Below, piece by piece: positions 51,048 to 58,604 of a stretch of 58,604 nt of DNA. Origin of the DNA: Pseudomonadota bacterium (lineage in GTDB: Bacteria; Pseudomonadota; Alphaproteobacteria; Rickettsiales; RGZB01). The DNA lies in the NCBI GenBank assembly GCA_010031735.1, contig RGZB01000009.1, forward strand, positions 1 through 58,604. Direction: 5' to 3'. A program made the position numbers and the translations under genes. A model generated the notes under the pieces. That model saw nothing but the letters and a program-made list of their open reading frames with translations. It made no database searches and was not told where the DNA came from. Position 1 is the stretch's first letter. The number at the start of each line of letters is the position of its first letter.

Positions 51048-52429
51048 TACGCACCTTACTCTTCTTAAGTGCTGTCGCATTACTCTCGCTGGTTGCTGCA
51101 TGGATGGTGCAGAATGACGGCATGATTACAGCGGACTGGATGGGCTACCATATCGAGGCGAGTGTGGCGGCGGTCAGTTTCATACTTCTTTTGGCGGTGG
51201 TTGGCTTGGTGGTGGCGTTCTTTGCGCTCCGGCATACCGTGCGTGCACCGTCACGCTTCCTGCAGATATTCCGTTCGCAAAATGTGACGGAAAAGGGGCT
51301 CCATCAACTGACCCTGACCGTGGCAGCACTGGCCGAGGGCGATACAAAGAAAGCACTCGCATGCGCGGCGAAAGCGGAACGTTTATTGGATGACCAACCG
51401 CTTGCGACCTTATTCGCCGCTGAAGCCGCGCGCCGCGCAGGCTATGCCGATGAAGCAGAGCATAAATTCACCGAACTCCTCGGCCATAAAACCACCGAAT
51501 TCCTGGGGCTCAAAGGCCTGCTTGCAGAAGCCACACGTCGTGGGGATACCAAAGAAGCACTCGTGATCGCACGTAAAGCACAGCAACGCTTCCCTCGTGC
51601 GACAGGTTTACTGCCGCTTGTGATTGCCATGTACAAGCAGGGACAGCAATGGTCGGAAATGCTGCGTGCACTGGATACACTTGAGAAACCCTATGGATTC
51701 TTCAGCCGCCAGAAACGCCCGAACCATTCGATCCATATCCGTAAAGAGCAGGCGCTCGGATGGTTGATGCGTGGTCGCCAGCTGATGCAGGAGCAACGTA
51801 AAGACGATGCGATTTCGGCCTTCAAGGATGCCCATAACCTGCAACCCGAATGGCTGCCGGCGACGTTGGCGTTACTCGATGCATACATGGAAAAAGGTCA
51901 TCTGATGCAGGCGGGACGCATGATCCGCGATGCATGGCGCAAAACCCCGCACACCGAACTCGCACGCCGCTTCTTCCGTTTGCACGACAAGACGCCTGCA
52001 AAGAAACTCTATAAATTATCCGAACAGCTGGTAAGCAAAAACCCGCACCATTTTGAAAGCCACCGGTTACTTGCGGACGCGGCACTGGAGGCAGAATTCT
52101 TCAAAGAAGCACGCACGCAGCTGAAACTCGCACTTGAAGAGCGCGAAACCACAAGCCTTTGCAATCTGATGGCAGAGTTAGAAGAGAAGGAAGGCAACCG
52201 TGAGGAAGCAGACCGCTGGCGCAAGCGCGCAAGTAACAGCTATATGGACGCGACATGGATCTGCCATGCCTGCGGGCACCATTATAATGCGTGGGATTAC
52301 CATTGCAGCGCGTGCGATGAGACCGAGACCATCGAATGGGAGAACAGCCACCGCATCCTGCCTGGCAGCAGCATGAAGTATCAGGCCGTTGCCAAAGCAA
52401 GCGATAAGCCCATCTGGGAAGAAGTCTAG
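51044..52429 (+). CDS. hemY: Haem-biosynthesis-associated TPR membrane protein HemY (with zinc ribbon)
   Basis: Two N-terminal helices (LLFLSAVALLSLVAAWMV and VSFILLLAVVGLVVAFFAL) and the HemY_N region are followed by TPR repeats through about residue 385. A C-terminal ribbon carries WICHACGHHYNAWDYHCSACDE, with two CxxC pairs that should bind zinc, as in other alphaproteobacterial HemY proteins. The protein is membrane-bound and of unclear biochemical role; it is not protoporphyrinogen oxidase. It closes the hemC-hemD-mic60-like-hemY operon. Confidence 0.9.
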   Translation: MIRTLLFLSAVALLSLVAAWMVQNDGMITADWMGYHIEASVAAVSFILLLAVVGLVVAFFALRHTVRAPSRFLQIFRSQNVTEKGLHQLTLTVAALAEGDTKKALACAAKAERLLDDQPLATLFAAEAARRAGYADEAEHKFTELLGHKTTEFLGLKGLLAEATRRGDTKEALVIARKAQQRFPRATGLLPLVIAMYKQGQQWSEMLRALDTLEKPYGFFSRQKRPNHSIHIRKEQALGWLMRGRQLMQEQRKDDAISAFKDAHNLQPEWLPATLALLDAYMEKGHLMQAGRMIRDAWRKTPHTELARRFFRLHDKTPAKKLYKLSEQLVSKNPHHFESHRLLADAALEAEFFKEARTQLKLALEERETTSLCNLMAELEEKEGNREEADRWRKRASNSYMDATWICHACGHHYNAWDYHCSACDETETIEWENSHRILPGSSMKYQAVAKASDKPIWEEV

Positions 52430-52466
52430 CTTCCCCACCACCGTTATGTCTACTAGCGGAGGCTAA

Positions 52467-52850
52467 TCAGAACTCGAAGCGGAACTGCATACCGAGCGAT
52501 TTTGCGCGCTGGTCTGCACCAAAGGAAAAGTACCCACGTTTAAACGTTTCGTTCTGTTTACCTTCGAACATCGACGTCTCAGCCATGTATCTACCCTTAT
52601 CGCGCTTGAGCAGGAACATACGATCATCTTCCGTGCTTGGTGTCTCATTCCTCAGATACACCGCGCCGAACTGTTTATCGGATTGATAAAGTGCAGTCTC
52701 GCTTGGGCGTTCTGCGGTACTGTAAGCCGCACGCTTCACTTCGTCTGAATCGACATATTCCATTGTATTGCATCCTGCCAAAGCCATGAGGCCCGCCAAA
52801 ATGCTGGTTAGTCGAAGCCTTAGACTATTTCTAATCAGGCCATAGACCAT
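52467..52850 (-). CDS. Putative lipoprotein (127 aa)
   Basis: From the ATG at 52850 (GGAGG upstream) the protein begins with a basic region, a hydrophobic stretch and the lipobox LMALAGC, so it should be lipidated at the cysteine and anchored in a membrane. The mature part is small and charged (VDSDEVKRAAYSTAERPSETALYQSDKQFG), ending MQFRFEF; an aromatic final residue recalls outer-membrane-protein C-termini. I do not recognise the family. The track start at 52889 lies before a better site. Confidence 0.72.
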   Translation of the reverse strand: MVYGLIRNSLRLRLTSILAGLMALAGCNTMEYVDSDEVKRAAYSTAERPSETALYQSDKQFGAVYLRNETPSTEDDRMFLLKRDKGRYMAETSMFEGKQNETFKRGYFSFGADQRAKSLGMQFRFEF

Positions 52851-53073
52851 ACCTATTACCTCCAGTTTTCCAGTATAGCACAAACCCATAAAAATTCACT
52901 ATGATTCGCTGTCACAGCGGGTTTGGAGGGCATAATGATGCATTGCACGGAGGCCATTCGTAAGCCAAAAACAACCGCTTAGACGATAATAAATATTTCC
53001 ATGTTGCGTGAATTCGTATAACCTCTTGTTATTCGATAAGATTTTCAACAAGCTATTGGTATTTAGGGGTTAT

Positions 53074-53409
53074 ATGGGCCTAGAAGACAAACAATGTATC
53101 GCATGCCGCGGCGATGTAGAGCCACTTTCCATAAAAGAGGCCACAGTATTCCTCCCGCAGGTTCCGGGCTGGGAAATCGTGGAAAAAGGCGCCAAAATCA
53201 CACGCCGTTTTACATTCAATAACTGGAAAAAAGCAATGGAACTCGTGCGCCGGATCGACGTGATCGCAGAAGCGGAAAAGCACCATCCGGATGTGAGTTT
53301 TGGCTGGGGATATTGTGCAGTGACGGTGCAAACGCACGCGATCGGCGGGCTGCACGAAAATGATTTTATTCTTGCCGCAAAAATCAACCGCGCCGCAGAA
53401 GGAATATAG
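53074..53409 (+). CDS. phhB: Pterin-4a-carbinolamine dehydratase (PhhB/PCD)
   Basis: PCD dehydrates 4a-hydroxytetrahydrobiopterin, recycling the cofactor of aromatic amino acid hydroxylases. The core YGW-like motif is VPGWEIVEKGAKITRRFTFNNWKKAM, and the active-site histidines appear in AEKHHPDVSFGWGYCAVTVQTHAIGGL. At 111 aa it is the usual size. The ATG at 53074 with AGGGG upstream is better than the track start. Its stop is two bases before the next gene. Confidence 0.93.
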   Translation: MGLEDKQCIACRGDVEPLSIKEATVFLPQVPGWEIVEKGAKITRRFTFNNWKKAMELVRRIDVIAEAEKHHPDVSFGWGYCAVTVQTHAIGGLHENDFILAAKINRAAEGI

Positions 53410-53410
53410 A

Positions 53411-53977
53411 ATGGTGACGAAACTGATCCCTATCGATAAGCCAGGGTTCGATGTCGATCTCGATATTCGCTACGCGACGGACAATAACTTTACCGGCAAA
53501 CCGATTTACTCACGTCCGGGAAGTTACCTGCACCCGGAAGCAGCGAAAGCACTCCAATGGGCAATCGAGCTCGCAGCACTGCAGGGCTTACGTTTCAAGA
53601 TATTCGACACGTTCCGCCCGCGTGAAGCACAAGTCGCGCTCTTCAACCATACGCCAGATCCGAATTTCATCTCGCATCCGGATACGGGCTCGGTGCCGCA
53701 CTGCCGTGGGGTGGCGGTTGACCTGACGTTGATCGATAAGAAAGGCAAGGAACTGGATATGGGTACGGATTTCGATGCCTTCACACCGCTCTCTTTCCAT
53801 GGCAGCAGGGATGTCTCGCTCGAAGCGCAGAAGAATCGCTACTTACTGATGGGTATCATGACGACGGCAGGCTGGGATTTCTACCGCAACGAATGGTGGC
53901 ACTACCAGCTCTTCAAGCCGCGCGAATTCGAGATACTGACGGATGAGCTGGCTGGCACGAAGATGATGCCGAAATAG
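53411..53977 (+). CDS. D-alanyl-D-alanine dipeptidase (VanX/DdpX family)
   Basis: This is a zinc dipeptidase that cleaves D-Ala-D-Ala. The zinc ligands occur in PHCRGVAVDLT (SxHxxGxAxD pattern) and the catalytic Glu and third ligand in NEWWHYQ (ExxWH). Substrate arginine is in FDTFRPREAQ. The 188-aa product has no signal peptide, suggesting a cytoplasmic role in D-Ala-D-Ala recycling rather than glycopeptide resistance, as no van genes surround it. Confidence 0.92.
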   Translation: MVTKLIPIDKPGFDVDLDIRYATDNNFTGKPIYSRPGSYLHPEAAKALQWAIELAALQGLRFKIFDTFRPREAQVALFNHTPDPNFISHPDTGSVPHCRGVAVDLTLIDKKGKELDMGTDFDAFTPLSFHGSRDVSLEAQKNRYLLMGIMTTAGWDFYRNEWWHYQLFKPREFEILTDELAGTKMMPK

Positions 53978-53987
53978 AATGCGACCC

Positions 53988-54004
53988 TCACCTTGGCAAG
54001 GTGA
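53988..54004. terminator. Hairpin between convergent dipeptidase and NifU genes
   Basis: TCACCTT and AAGGTGA form a 7-bp stem with a 3-base loop in the 33-base gap between two convergent stops. It lacks a T-run but could serve both strands. Confidence 0.4.
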
Positions 54005-54010
54005 TGACCA

Positions 54011-54640
54011 TCAGTGGTTGCAGGAATCCGAATGCACGTGGCCGTGATCATGGCCGCCTTCGCTGAACTCGCCACCTTCCGGTACCGCTTCGACGGCGAT
54101 CACTTCCGGTACATAATGTTTCAGCATGTTCTCGATCCCTTGCTTCAAGGTTGCTGTAGAGCTTGGGCAACCCGAGCACGCACCGTGCAATTCTAGGCGC
54201 ACCACGCCATTCTCGAAGCCACGATAGACGATATCGCCGCCATCTTCCGCGACCGCCGGGCGCACGCGGGTGTCGATCAATTCTTTGATTTGTTTCACGA
54301 GGTCGGAGTCGTTTTCGTTGATGGTATTATGGGCAGAGAATTTCGCATCCTTATCCGCTTTCATGAGCGGCAGGCCTGCAACGAAATGTTCCATGATGGT
54401 TGTGAGGATAACCGGTTTGATGAGCGGCCAATCGGCATCTTCTTTTTTGGTGACGGTGATGAAGTCCGAACCATAAAACACGCGCGCGACATCCGAGATG
54501 TTGAATAACGCTTCGGCCAGCGGCGAGGCATGCGACGCTTCTTCGTTCGCGAAATCGGCAGTGCCACCCGGCATCACTTCCACCCCCGGGATGAATTTGA
54601 GCGTGTTCGGATTCGGCGTCGATTCAGTTTGTATAAACAT
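54011..54640 (-). CDS. NifU/Nfu-family iron-sulfur scaffold or carrier protein
   Basis: The protein has an Nfu N-terminal domain (MFIQTESTPNPNTLKFIPGVEVMPGGTADF, then VARVFYGSDFITVTK) and a NifU C-terminal domain with the cluster-binding LHGACSGCPSSTATLKQGIENML. It delivers 4Fe-4S clusters to apo-enzymes. At 209 aa with both domains it matches the mitochondrial NFU1-like form usual in alphaproteobacteria. A histidine-rich end (GGHDHGHVHSDSCNH) could bind metal and is not part of the standard domain. Confidence 0.93.
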   Translation of the reverse strand: MFIQTESTPNPNTLKFIPGVEVMPGGTADFANEEASHASPLAEALFNISDVARVFYGSDFITVTKKEDADWPLIKPVILTTIMEHFVAGLPLMKADKDAKFSAHNTINENDSDLVKQIKELIDTRVRPAVAEDGGDIVYRGFENGVVRLELHGACSGCPSSTATLKQGIENMLKHYVPEVIAVEAVPEGGEFSEGGHDHGHVHSDSCNH

Positions 54641-54730
54641 GATGGTCTCGTTTTATAATGTCATGGATTTGTGAGGGCTGGTAAGGGAAGTTATAGAATA
54701 ACCCAGTTAATTAGTCAAGATTAACCGGCG

Positions 54731-55864
54731 CTATATTTTCAACAGTTTTCCCTTGTCGAGATAGCTGCTACAGCCGAGGCGTTTGGCCTCGGTTCTCGGG
54801 TTAGCACTGGCAAAACCCTGCACTACTTTCGTGCCCTTCCTGCGAAGTGCAGCAATGTCTTTCGCAGGCGTGCCAATCGGTGCGTAGACACTGTCGGTCT
54901 CCTTCGCTTTCGGCAGGATACGGAGTACGTTATTCAGGATGATGGTGAAGCCGGTTGCCGGCTCATCGCCACCTGACGCGCGGATGAGATAGCGCCCACC
55001 ACGACCGAGTTCATTCGTGTTCGCGCTCGAGAAAAGCGCGAAGCTGATGCCGGTGTGGAATTCGAACCCACGGCGCTCGAGCACATCGACCGTGATCGAG
55101 GTAGTGGGGAGTTGCGTTTCAAGCAGGCCAATAAGGTTTTCCAGTTCACGCACGAGTTTCTTCGCACGTTCCGGCAGTTTGATGCGCGCAAGTTCTTTGA
55201 GCGCGCTGGTGCTATCCCCCGCACATTCTACGAGTGCAAGGAGTGTTTTCCCGATATCGCCGCCGCGGCCAAGCGTGTCATAATCTTTCTTCGCGATAGC
55301 AGCGAGGAGTGCTTTCTGCTGCGATTTCTTCGTGACCGATTCCAACAGCACAAGCGGCAGGGATGGGAGACTTAAATCCACATGGATATCTTCAACACCG
55401 AGCGCTTCCAAACTTTGTGCGGCGAGTGTAATCGCTTCTGCATCGGCCGCTGCATCGCTCACACCAATTAATTCAGCCCCCACCTGCGTGATAGCGCGAT
55501 CCGCGAATAATCCCTCGCCCTGAACGCGGAAGACTTCCCCGGCGTAAGAAAGACGGAGTGGGCGTGGTTCATCCGCGATACGAGTGGCGGCGATACGCGC
55601 GATCTGGAGTGTCATGTCGGCACGCAGCGCCATCATATGACGTGAACCCGGGTCGAGCAGGCGGAAGCTTTGTGCTTTCATGCCCTGGCCTTCGCCGGTG
55701 AGTAACGAATGTTCGAATTCCACCATCGGCGGCTTCACCTGGCGGTAGCCATAACACGAGAACTGTTCAAGCAGCTTGGCGATCGCGTAGGATTCTTGCT
55801 CCGCCTCACTGAGGAGGGAATCGCGAAATCCAGCCGGAAGTAATGTATTCTGTTTCTTTTTCAT
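54731..55864 (-). CDS. hisZ: ATP phosphoribosyltransferase regulatory subunit HisZ
   Basis: HisZ is a class II aminoacyl-tRNA-synthetase paralogue that activates the short form of HisG. Motif 2-like RPLRLSYAGEVFRVQ, ALRADMTLQIARIAA and motif 3-like GRGGRYLIRASGGDEPATGF are present. It lacks the anticodon-binding domain of HisS, and at 377 aa it is shorter than HisS. The gene stands alone; the partner hisG is not in the window. Confidence 0.88.
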   Translation of the reverse strand: MKKKQNTLLPAGFRDSLLSEAEQESYAIAKLLEQFSCYGYRQVKPPMVEFEHSLLTGEGQGMKAQSFRLLDPGSRHMMALRADMTLQIARIAATRIADEPRPLRLSYAGEVFRVQGEGLFADRAITQVGAELIGVSDAAADAEAITLAAQSLEALGVEDIHVDLSLPSLPLVLLESVTKKSQQKALLAAIAKKDYDTLGRGGDIGKTLLALVECAGDSTSALKELARIKLPERAKKLVRELENLIGLLETQLPTTSITVDVLERRGFEFHTGISFALFSSANTNELGRGGRYLIRASGGDEPATGFTIILNNVLRILPKAKETDSVYAPIGTPAKDIAALRRKGTKVVQGFASANPRTEAKRLGCSSYLDKGKLLKI

Positions 55865-56094
55865 GGCTCGGTTCTACCCGTTTGATCGCACGCTGTAAAC
55901 GGAAGAAATGAAAAAAACCTATATCCCAGCATATTAGTCGGCTACTGCAAAAAACCATTATTTATGAAGGGGTTTTTTAGAAAATCGGCAGGCACTATGT
56001 CCGGTTTTTATTGAAATCCAGAATCGCTTACCTATATAATCTACACATGCGGCAAGTCCATTAGGAATCCCGCGTTTATATAGGAGAATGAAAT

Positions 56095-56808
56095 ATGTCT
56101 GAATTTATGAAACGGAATACGAGCGTGCGCGCACAGGCAGTGGATACTGGCTATGATGTGGGCCTGCGCGCTTATATGCTGCAGGTGTTCAATTACATGG
56201 GCGCCGCGCTTGCGATCAGCGGTGTCACCGCTTTTGCGACCGCAAGCTCTGAAGCGCTGATGCAGGCGATTTTCGGCACGCCGCTCGCATGGGTGGTGAT
56301 GCTCGCTCCGATTGGCTTCGTGATGTTCTTCGGCATGAAGATACAGACGATGACGGTGCAGACCGCACGCACCACCTTCTTCGCCTTCGCGGTGATGATG
56401 GGTCTTTCGCTTGCGACGCTTTTTGTCGCCTATACGGGACACAGCATCGCGCGTGTGTTCTTCATCACGGCGTCCGTATTCGGTGCGATGAGCCTGTACG
56501 GTTATACGACGAAGAAAGATCTGACGGGTATGGGCAGCTTCCTGATTATGGGGCTGATCGGTATCCTGATCGCATCGCTGGTGAATATCTTCATGAAAAG
56601 CACCGGTCTTGAATTCGCGATCTCGTTCCTGGGCGTACTGATCTTTACGGGTCTGACCGCCTTTGACGTGCAGCGCATTAAAAATACCTATGATTTCGTG
56701 AGCTCCGACCATGTCGGCAAAGCCGCGATTATGGGTGCACTGACGCTCTATATGGACTTCATCAACCTCTTCCTGATGCTGATGAAATTCTTCGGCGATC
56801 GTCGCTAA
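56095..56808 (+). CDS. Bax inhibitor-1/YccA-family membrane protein
   Basis: This 237-aa protein has about seven membrane helices and belongs to the BI-1 (TMBIM) family. Family blocks include YMLQVFNYMGAALAISGVTAF near the N-terminus, FGAMSLYGYTTKKDLTGMG and FTGLTAFDVQRIKNTYD, followed by the acidic-rich last loops. It may act as a pH-sensitive calcium leak or in membrane protein quality control, as inferred for relatives. AGGAG precedes the ATG, and a strong terminator follows. Confidence 0.93.
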   Translation: MSEFMKRNTSVRAQAVDTGYDVGLRAYMLQVFNYMGAALAISGVTAFATASSEALMQAIFGTPLAWVVMLAPIGFVMFFGMKIQTMTVQTARTTFFAFAVMMGLSLATLFVAYTGHSIARVFFITASVFGAMSLYGYTTKKDLTGMGSFLIMGLIGILIASLVNIFMKSTGLEFAISFLGVLIFTGLTAFDVQRIKNTYDFVSSDHVGKAAIMGALTLYMDFINLFLMLMKFFGDRR

Positions 56809-56830
56809 TCGAAGCGATAAGGGCATAAGC

Positions 56831-56859
56831 AAACACCCGGCCTTAAAAGCCGGGTGTTT
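56831..56859 (+). terminator. Rho-independent terminator of the Bax-inhibitor-like gene
   Basis: ACACCCGGC and GCCGGGTGT form a 9-bp stem around CTTAAAA, extended by AA/TT pairs and followed by a run of six T. It is the most convincing intrinsic terminator in the window. Confidence 0.92.
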
Positions 56860-56913
56860 TTTCATGAAAGTATGCTTGTTTTTGAGGGAATAATTCCTTA
56901 CATCTAAACAGGT

Positions 56914-57258
56914 ATGGCAGATTTGGAAAACCCGATCGATAGCGCGAAGGCGCGGCTTAAAGCAGCACTACTCCGGTTAGAGGAAGTGGTAGAAAAGCGC
57001 GTGCGCGATGCGGAAATCCGGGCAGCGCAGGCGGAAGAGCATTCCGGCACGAAAGAAATCGCCTCTTTGAAGAATCAAATAGCTGCGGTACAGAAAGAAC
57101 TCGTGCATCACCGCAACGAGACCCAGAAACTGCAACAGCTCTTGGGTGAAGAGCAGGAACGCGCCTCCGGCATCAAGAATGCGAACCAGATGGTGAACAA
57201 CCGTTTGGACGACGTGATCTTGAGTTTACGCGAAGTGCTCGAGAACCAGGGGATATAG
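56914..57258 (+). CDS. Small coiled-coil protein paired with ZapA
   Basis: The 114-aa product is almost entirely a predicted coiled coil (ALLRLEEVVEKRVRDAEIRAAQ, then IASLKNQIAAVQKELVHHRNE). Small helical proteins of this type (DUF4164-like) are found immediately before zapA in alphaproteobacteria. The zapA ATG directly follows its stop, so the two are co-translated. I infer a role in Z-ring assembly with ZapA. Confidence 0.75.
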   Translation: MADLENPIDSAKARLKAALLRLEEVVEKRVRDAEIRAAQAEEHSGTKEIASLKNQIAAVQKELVHHRNETQKLQQLLGEEQERASGIKNANQMVNNRLDDVILSLREVLENQGI

Positions 57259-57591
57259 ATGCCAAACGTGGATATCACCATCGGTAAACGTACGTTCCAG
57301 CTGTCCTGTGAAGAGGGGCAGGAACCGCGCCTTAAAATGCTTGCAGGACACATTACCGACCGTATCAAGGAAATCGCTGCCTTCGCTGACAGCAGCAACG
57401 AAACCGTGCTGCTCGCCATGGCTTCCCTTATGATGCAGGATGAATTGCTGGAAGCCGAGAAACAGGGGGCCAAGAAGGCCGCTACCGCACCCGTTCCGCC
57501 CACAGAAGATGTAAACGCCGCGGTTGCAGACGCCATCAACACGGTGGCGGAGTATATCGAGAATATCACCGCCCGTTTCGAGAAACGTTAA
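57259..57591 (+). CDS. zapA: Cell division protein ZapA
   Basis: ZapA bundles FtsZ filaments at the division site. The N-terminal domain MPNVDITIGKRTFQLSCEEGQEPRLKMLAGHITDRIKEI is diagnostic, followed by a coiled coil with NETVLLAMASLMMQDELLEAE. At 110 aa the length is normal. Its last 26 bases overlap the convergent glycosyltransferase gene. Confidence 0.92.
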   Translation: MPNVDITIGKRTFQLSCEEGQEPRLKMLAGHITDRIKEIAAFADSSNETVLLAMASLMMQDELLEAEKQGAKKAATAPVPPTEDVNAAVADAINTVAEYIENITARFEKR

Positions 57592-58429
57592 TCCCTATTT
57601 TCAGCAGTAGCCGTTTGACGAGCTGTTTGGTTCTTGGCGGCCATGCGAACAATCTAAAAAGTAGAGGGTGCTTGCGTATGAAAGTTGCACTCGTCCAGGT
57701 CAGATTGCGTGGGATCACGAAATTCCCGAATTCATCCCGGTAGGCAGAAAAGGACACCCCTTTGAAGTGGTAGATGAACGCGTCGGTTCGGCATACCTTC
57801 TCTTCCGGTATCCGTTTGCAGAGCTCACTTTCGTTATGGATGTTGGTATAGGAGGGATTGAAGAGTATGCCTTCCCGGAGCCTGTACGCCAACACCTTCC
57901 GGTTCATGCCGAAAAAGTAGCCATTGATAAAAGGGAGTGATTTTTCGGGTTGGGTGCAATGGGATTTTACCCAATCCTGCACCTGTTGGTAATTGCGAGG
58001 GTTGGCGATGTCGATCGGGCAGTCATAATATGCTTCCATAGCCTGTAAGGGTTGGTGCCCTGCACCGTGTAAACTCGTGATAGGACCTACGATAATATGG
58101 CGTCCGAGCGATTCTATCAGGGGTTCCAGTGCGCCTTCCGGGATCAGGATATCATTATTGACGATGAAGAGCAGGCGGTAATGCGGGTTCTTTTCGAATT
58201 CGCCGTAAGCGCGGTTCCAAGAATCGGTAAGCCCTTGCGGCTTCTCTTTGGTGATGCAGCGGATGCCATTCGTGCGGCAATAACCTTCGGTGCCATCTGT
58301 CGAAGCATCGTCGATGACCAATATATCAAGTTTTGGGTAAGAAACTGTTTTTCTGAGAGAATCAACCGTATTTCTGGTGTAGGGCAGATGATTCGCGGTA
58401 GTGATAACAAACAGTATTTCATTTTGCAT
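57566..58429 (-). CDS. Family 2 glycosyltransferase, second copy type
   Basis: This 287-aa GT-A enzyme shows VITTANHLPYTRNTVDSLRKT, LVIDDASTDGTEGY and FIVNNDILIPEGALEPLIE, the last with the Asp of the metal-binding motif. It continues with FINGYFFGMNRKVLAYRLREG, typical of rhamnosyl- or galactosyl-transferase relatives. The ATG at 58429 with AAAGGG upstream is preferred over 58465. It resembles the gene at 45493 only in the general fold. The target glycan is unknown. Confidence 0.85.
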   Translation of the reverse strand: MQNEILFVITTANHLPYTRNTVDSLRKTVSYPKLDILVIDDASTDGTEGYCRTNGIRCITKEKPQGLTDSWNRAYGEFEKNPHYRLLFIVNNDILIPEGALEPLIESLGRHIIVGPITSLHGAGHQPLQAMEAYYDCPIDIANPRNYQQVQDWVKSHCTQPEKSLPFINGYFFGMNRKVLAYRLREGILFNPSYTNIHNESELCKRIPEEKVCRTDAFIYHFKGVSFSAYRDEFGNFVIPRNLTWTSATFIRKHPLLFRLFAWPPRTKQLVKRLLLKIGINVSRNGR

Positions 58430-58499
58430 GTGCCCTTTATAAAAGAGTACGATGAAATATACCATGGTTTAAGTGATTTTTCGCCGAAATCCACGTGTT

Positions 58500-58583
58500 T
58501 TAGCCACATAGAGGATTGCTTTTTTCTATGAAATGGCCTAGATTACGAACTTGGAATGGGAACTGCGGTTTCGCGTTAGACAT
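58500..58583 (-). CDS. Possible 27-aa leader or small protein upstream of the glycosyltransferase
   Basis: A short frame (ATG 58583 to TAA at 58500, 27 codons, MSNAKPQFPFQVRNLG...) has AAGGGAAA just before its ATG. It is too short for the track. It lies upstream of the glycosyltransferase on the same strand. Chance is a fair explanation. Confidence 0.2.
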   Translation of the reverse strand: MSNAKPQFPFQVRNLGHFIEKSNPLCG

Positions 58584-58604
58584 ATATTTCCCTTGAGCCA
58601 CAAT

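Noticed and set aside
55950-55980. AAAAAACC/GGTTTTTT inverted repeat upstream of hisZ and the Bax-inhibitor gene
   Set aside because: The stem is almost all A-T with a long loop and lies before both genes, so it does not make sense as a terminator.

Overview
The window is chromosomal DNA of a flagellated alphaproteobacterium. The evidence is the tol genes, a hemC-hemD-(mitofilin-like)-hemY run, HisZ, an ELM1-family protein, a DUF1223 protein, a 17-kDa-antigen-like protein, ZapA paired with a small coiled-coil protein, and several TTAA-N7-TTAA motifs resembling binding sites of the alphaproteobacterial regulator CtrA. The host sequence is of middling GC. I cannot name the genus; a Micavibrio-like or Rhodospirillales-like lineage is a guess.

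Layout. 1-8 kb: start of thiC (minus strand), an unknown gene, a YihY-BrkB/hydrolase/hydrolase run, a PlsC-like acyltransferase, a DUF1223 protein and a basal-body/export operon flgB-flgC-fliE-fliQ-fliR. 8-20 kb is mixed: a glutamine-amidotransferase-like protein that has lost its nucleophile, an asparaginase-like protein, a PAS membrane protein, a ferritin-like protein, an exosortase beside a tiny candidate substrate, a Crp/Fnr regulator with matching DNA boxes, an XRE regulator, OsmC, SYLF, surface-antigen-like and hemerythrin proteins. The redox and iron flavour suggests a stress-response neighbourhood.

19.9-30.4 kb is a 10.4-kb integrated element, clearly more AT-rich than its surroundings. 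It sits in the 3' half of a tRNA-Ala(GGC) gene and is bounded by an exact 45-bp direct repeat. It carries a tyrosine integrase, an unknown protein, an AlpA-like regulator whose ribosome binding site lies in a predicted hairpin, a split primase plus TOPRIM/P-loop replication protein, a small membrane protein, a PD-(D/E)XK-nuclease-like protein, and a 1328-aa SIR2-domain protein. Between the divergent nuclease and SIR2 genes is a GC-richer stretch with at least five hairpins and competing pairings. I read it as a candidate structured RNA or replication origin. This nuclease / structured element / SIR2 cargo is the best candidate for an undescribed system, most likely anti-phage defence.

30.4-58.6 kb is mostly housekeeping: peroxiredoxin-trxB, an ELM1-like protein, greA, carA-(secreted protein)-carB, tolQ-tolR-tolA and tolB (split by an opposite-strand unknown gene, with no pal following), a glycosyltransferase, a phytochelatin-synthase-like protease overlapping tsaD, hemC-hemD-mitofilin-like-hemY, a lipoprotein, pterin dehydratase with a D-Ala-D-Ala dipeptidase, a NifU/Nfu protein, hisZ, a Bax-inhibitor-1 protein, a coiled-coil protein with zapA, and a second glycosyltransferase. 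All assignments rest on reading motifs; no database search was possible.
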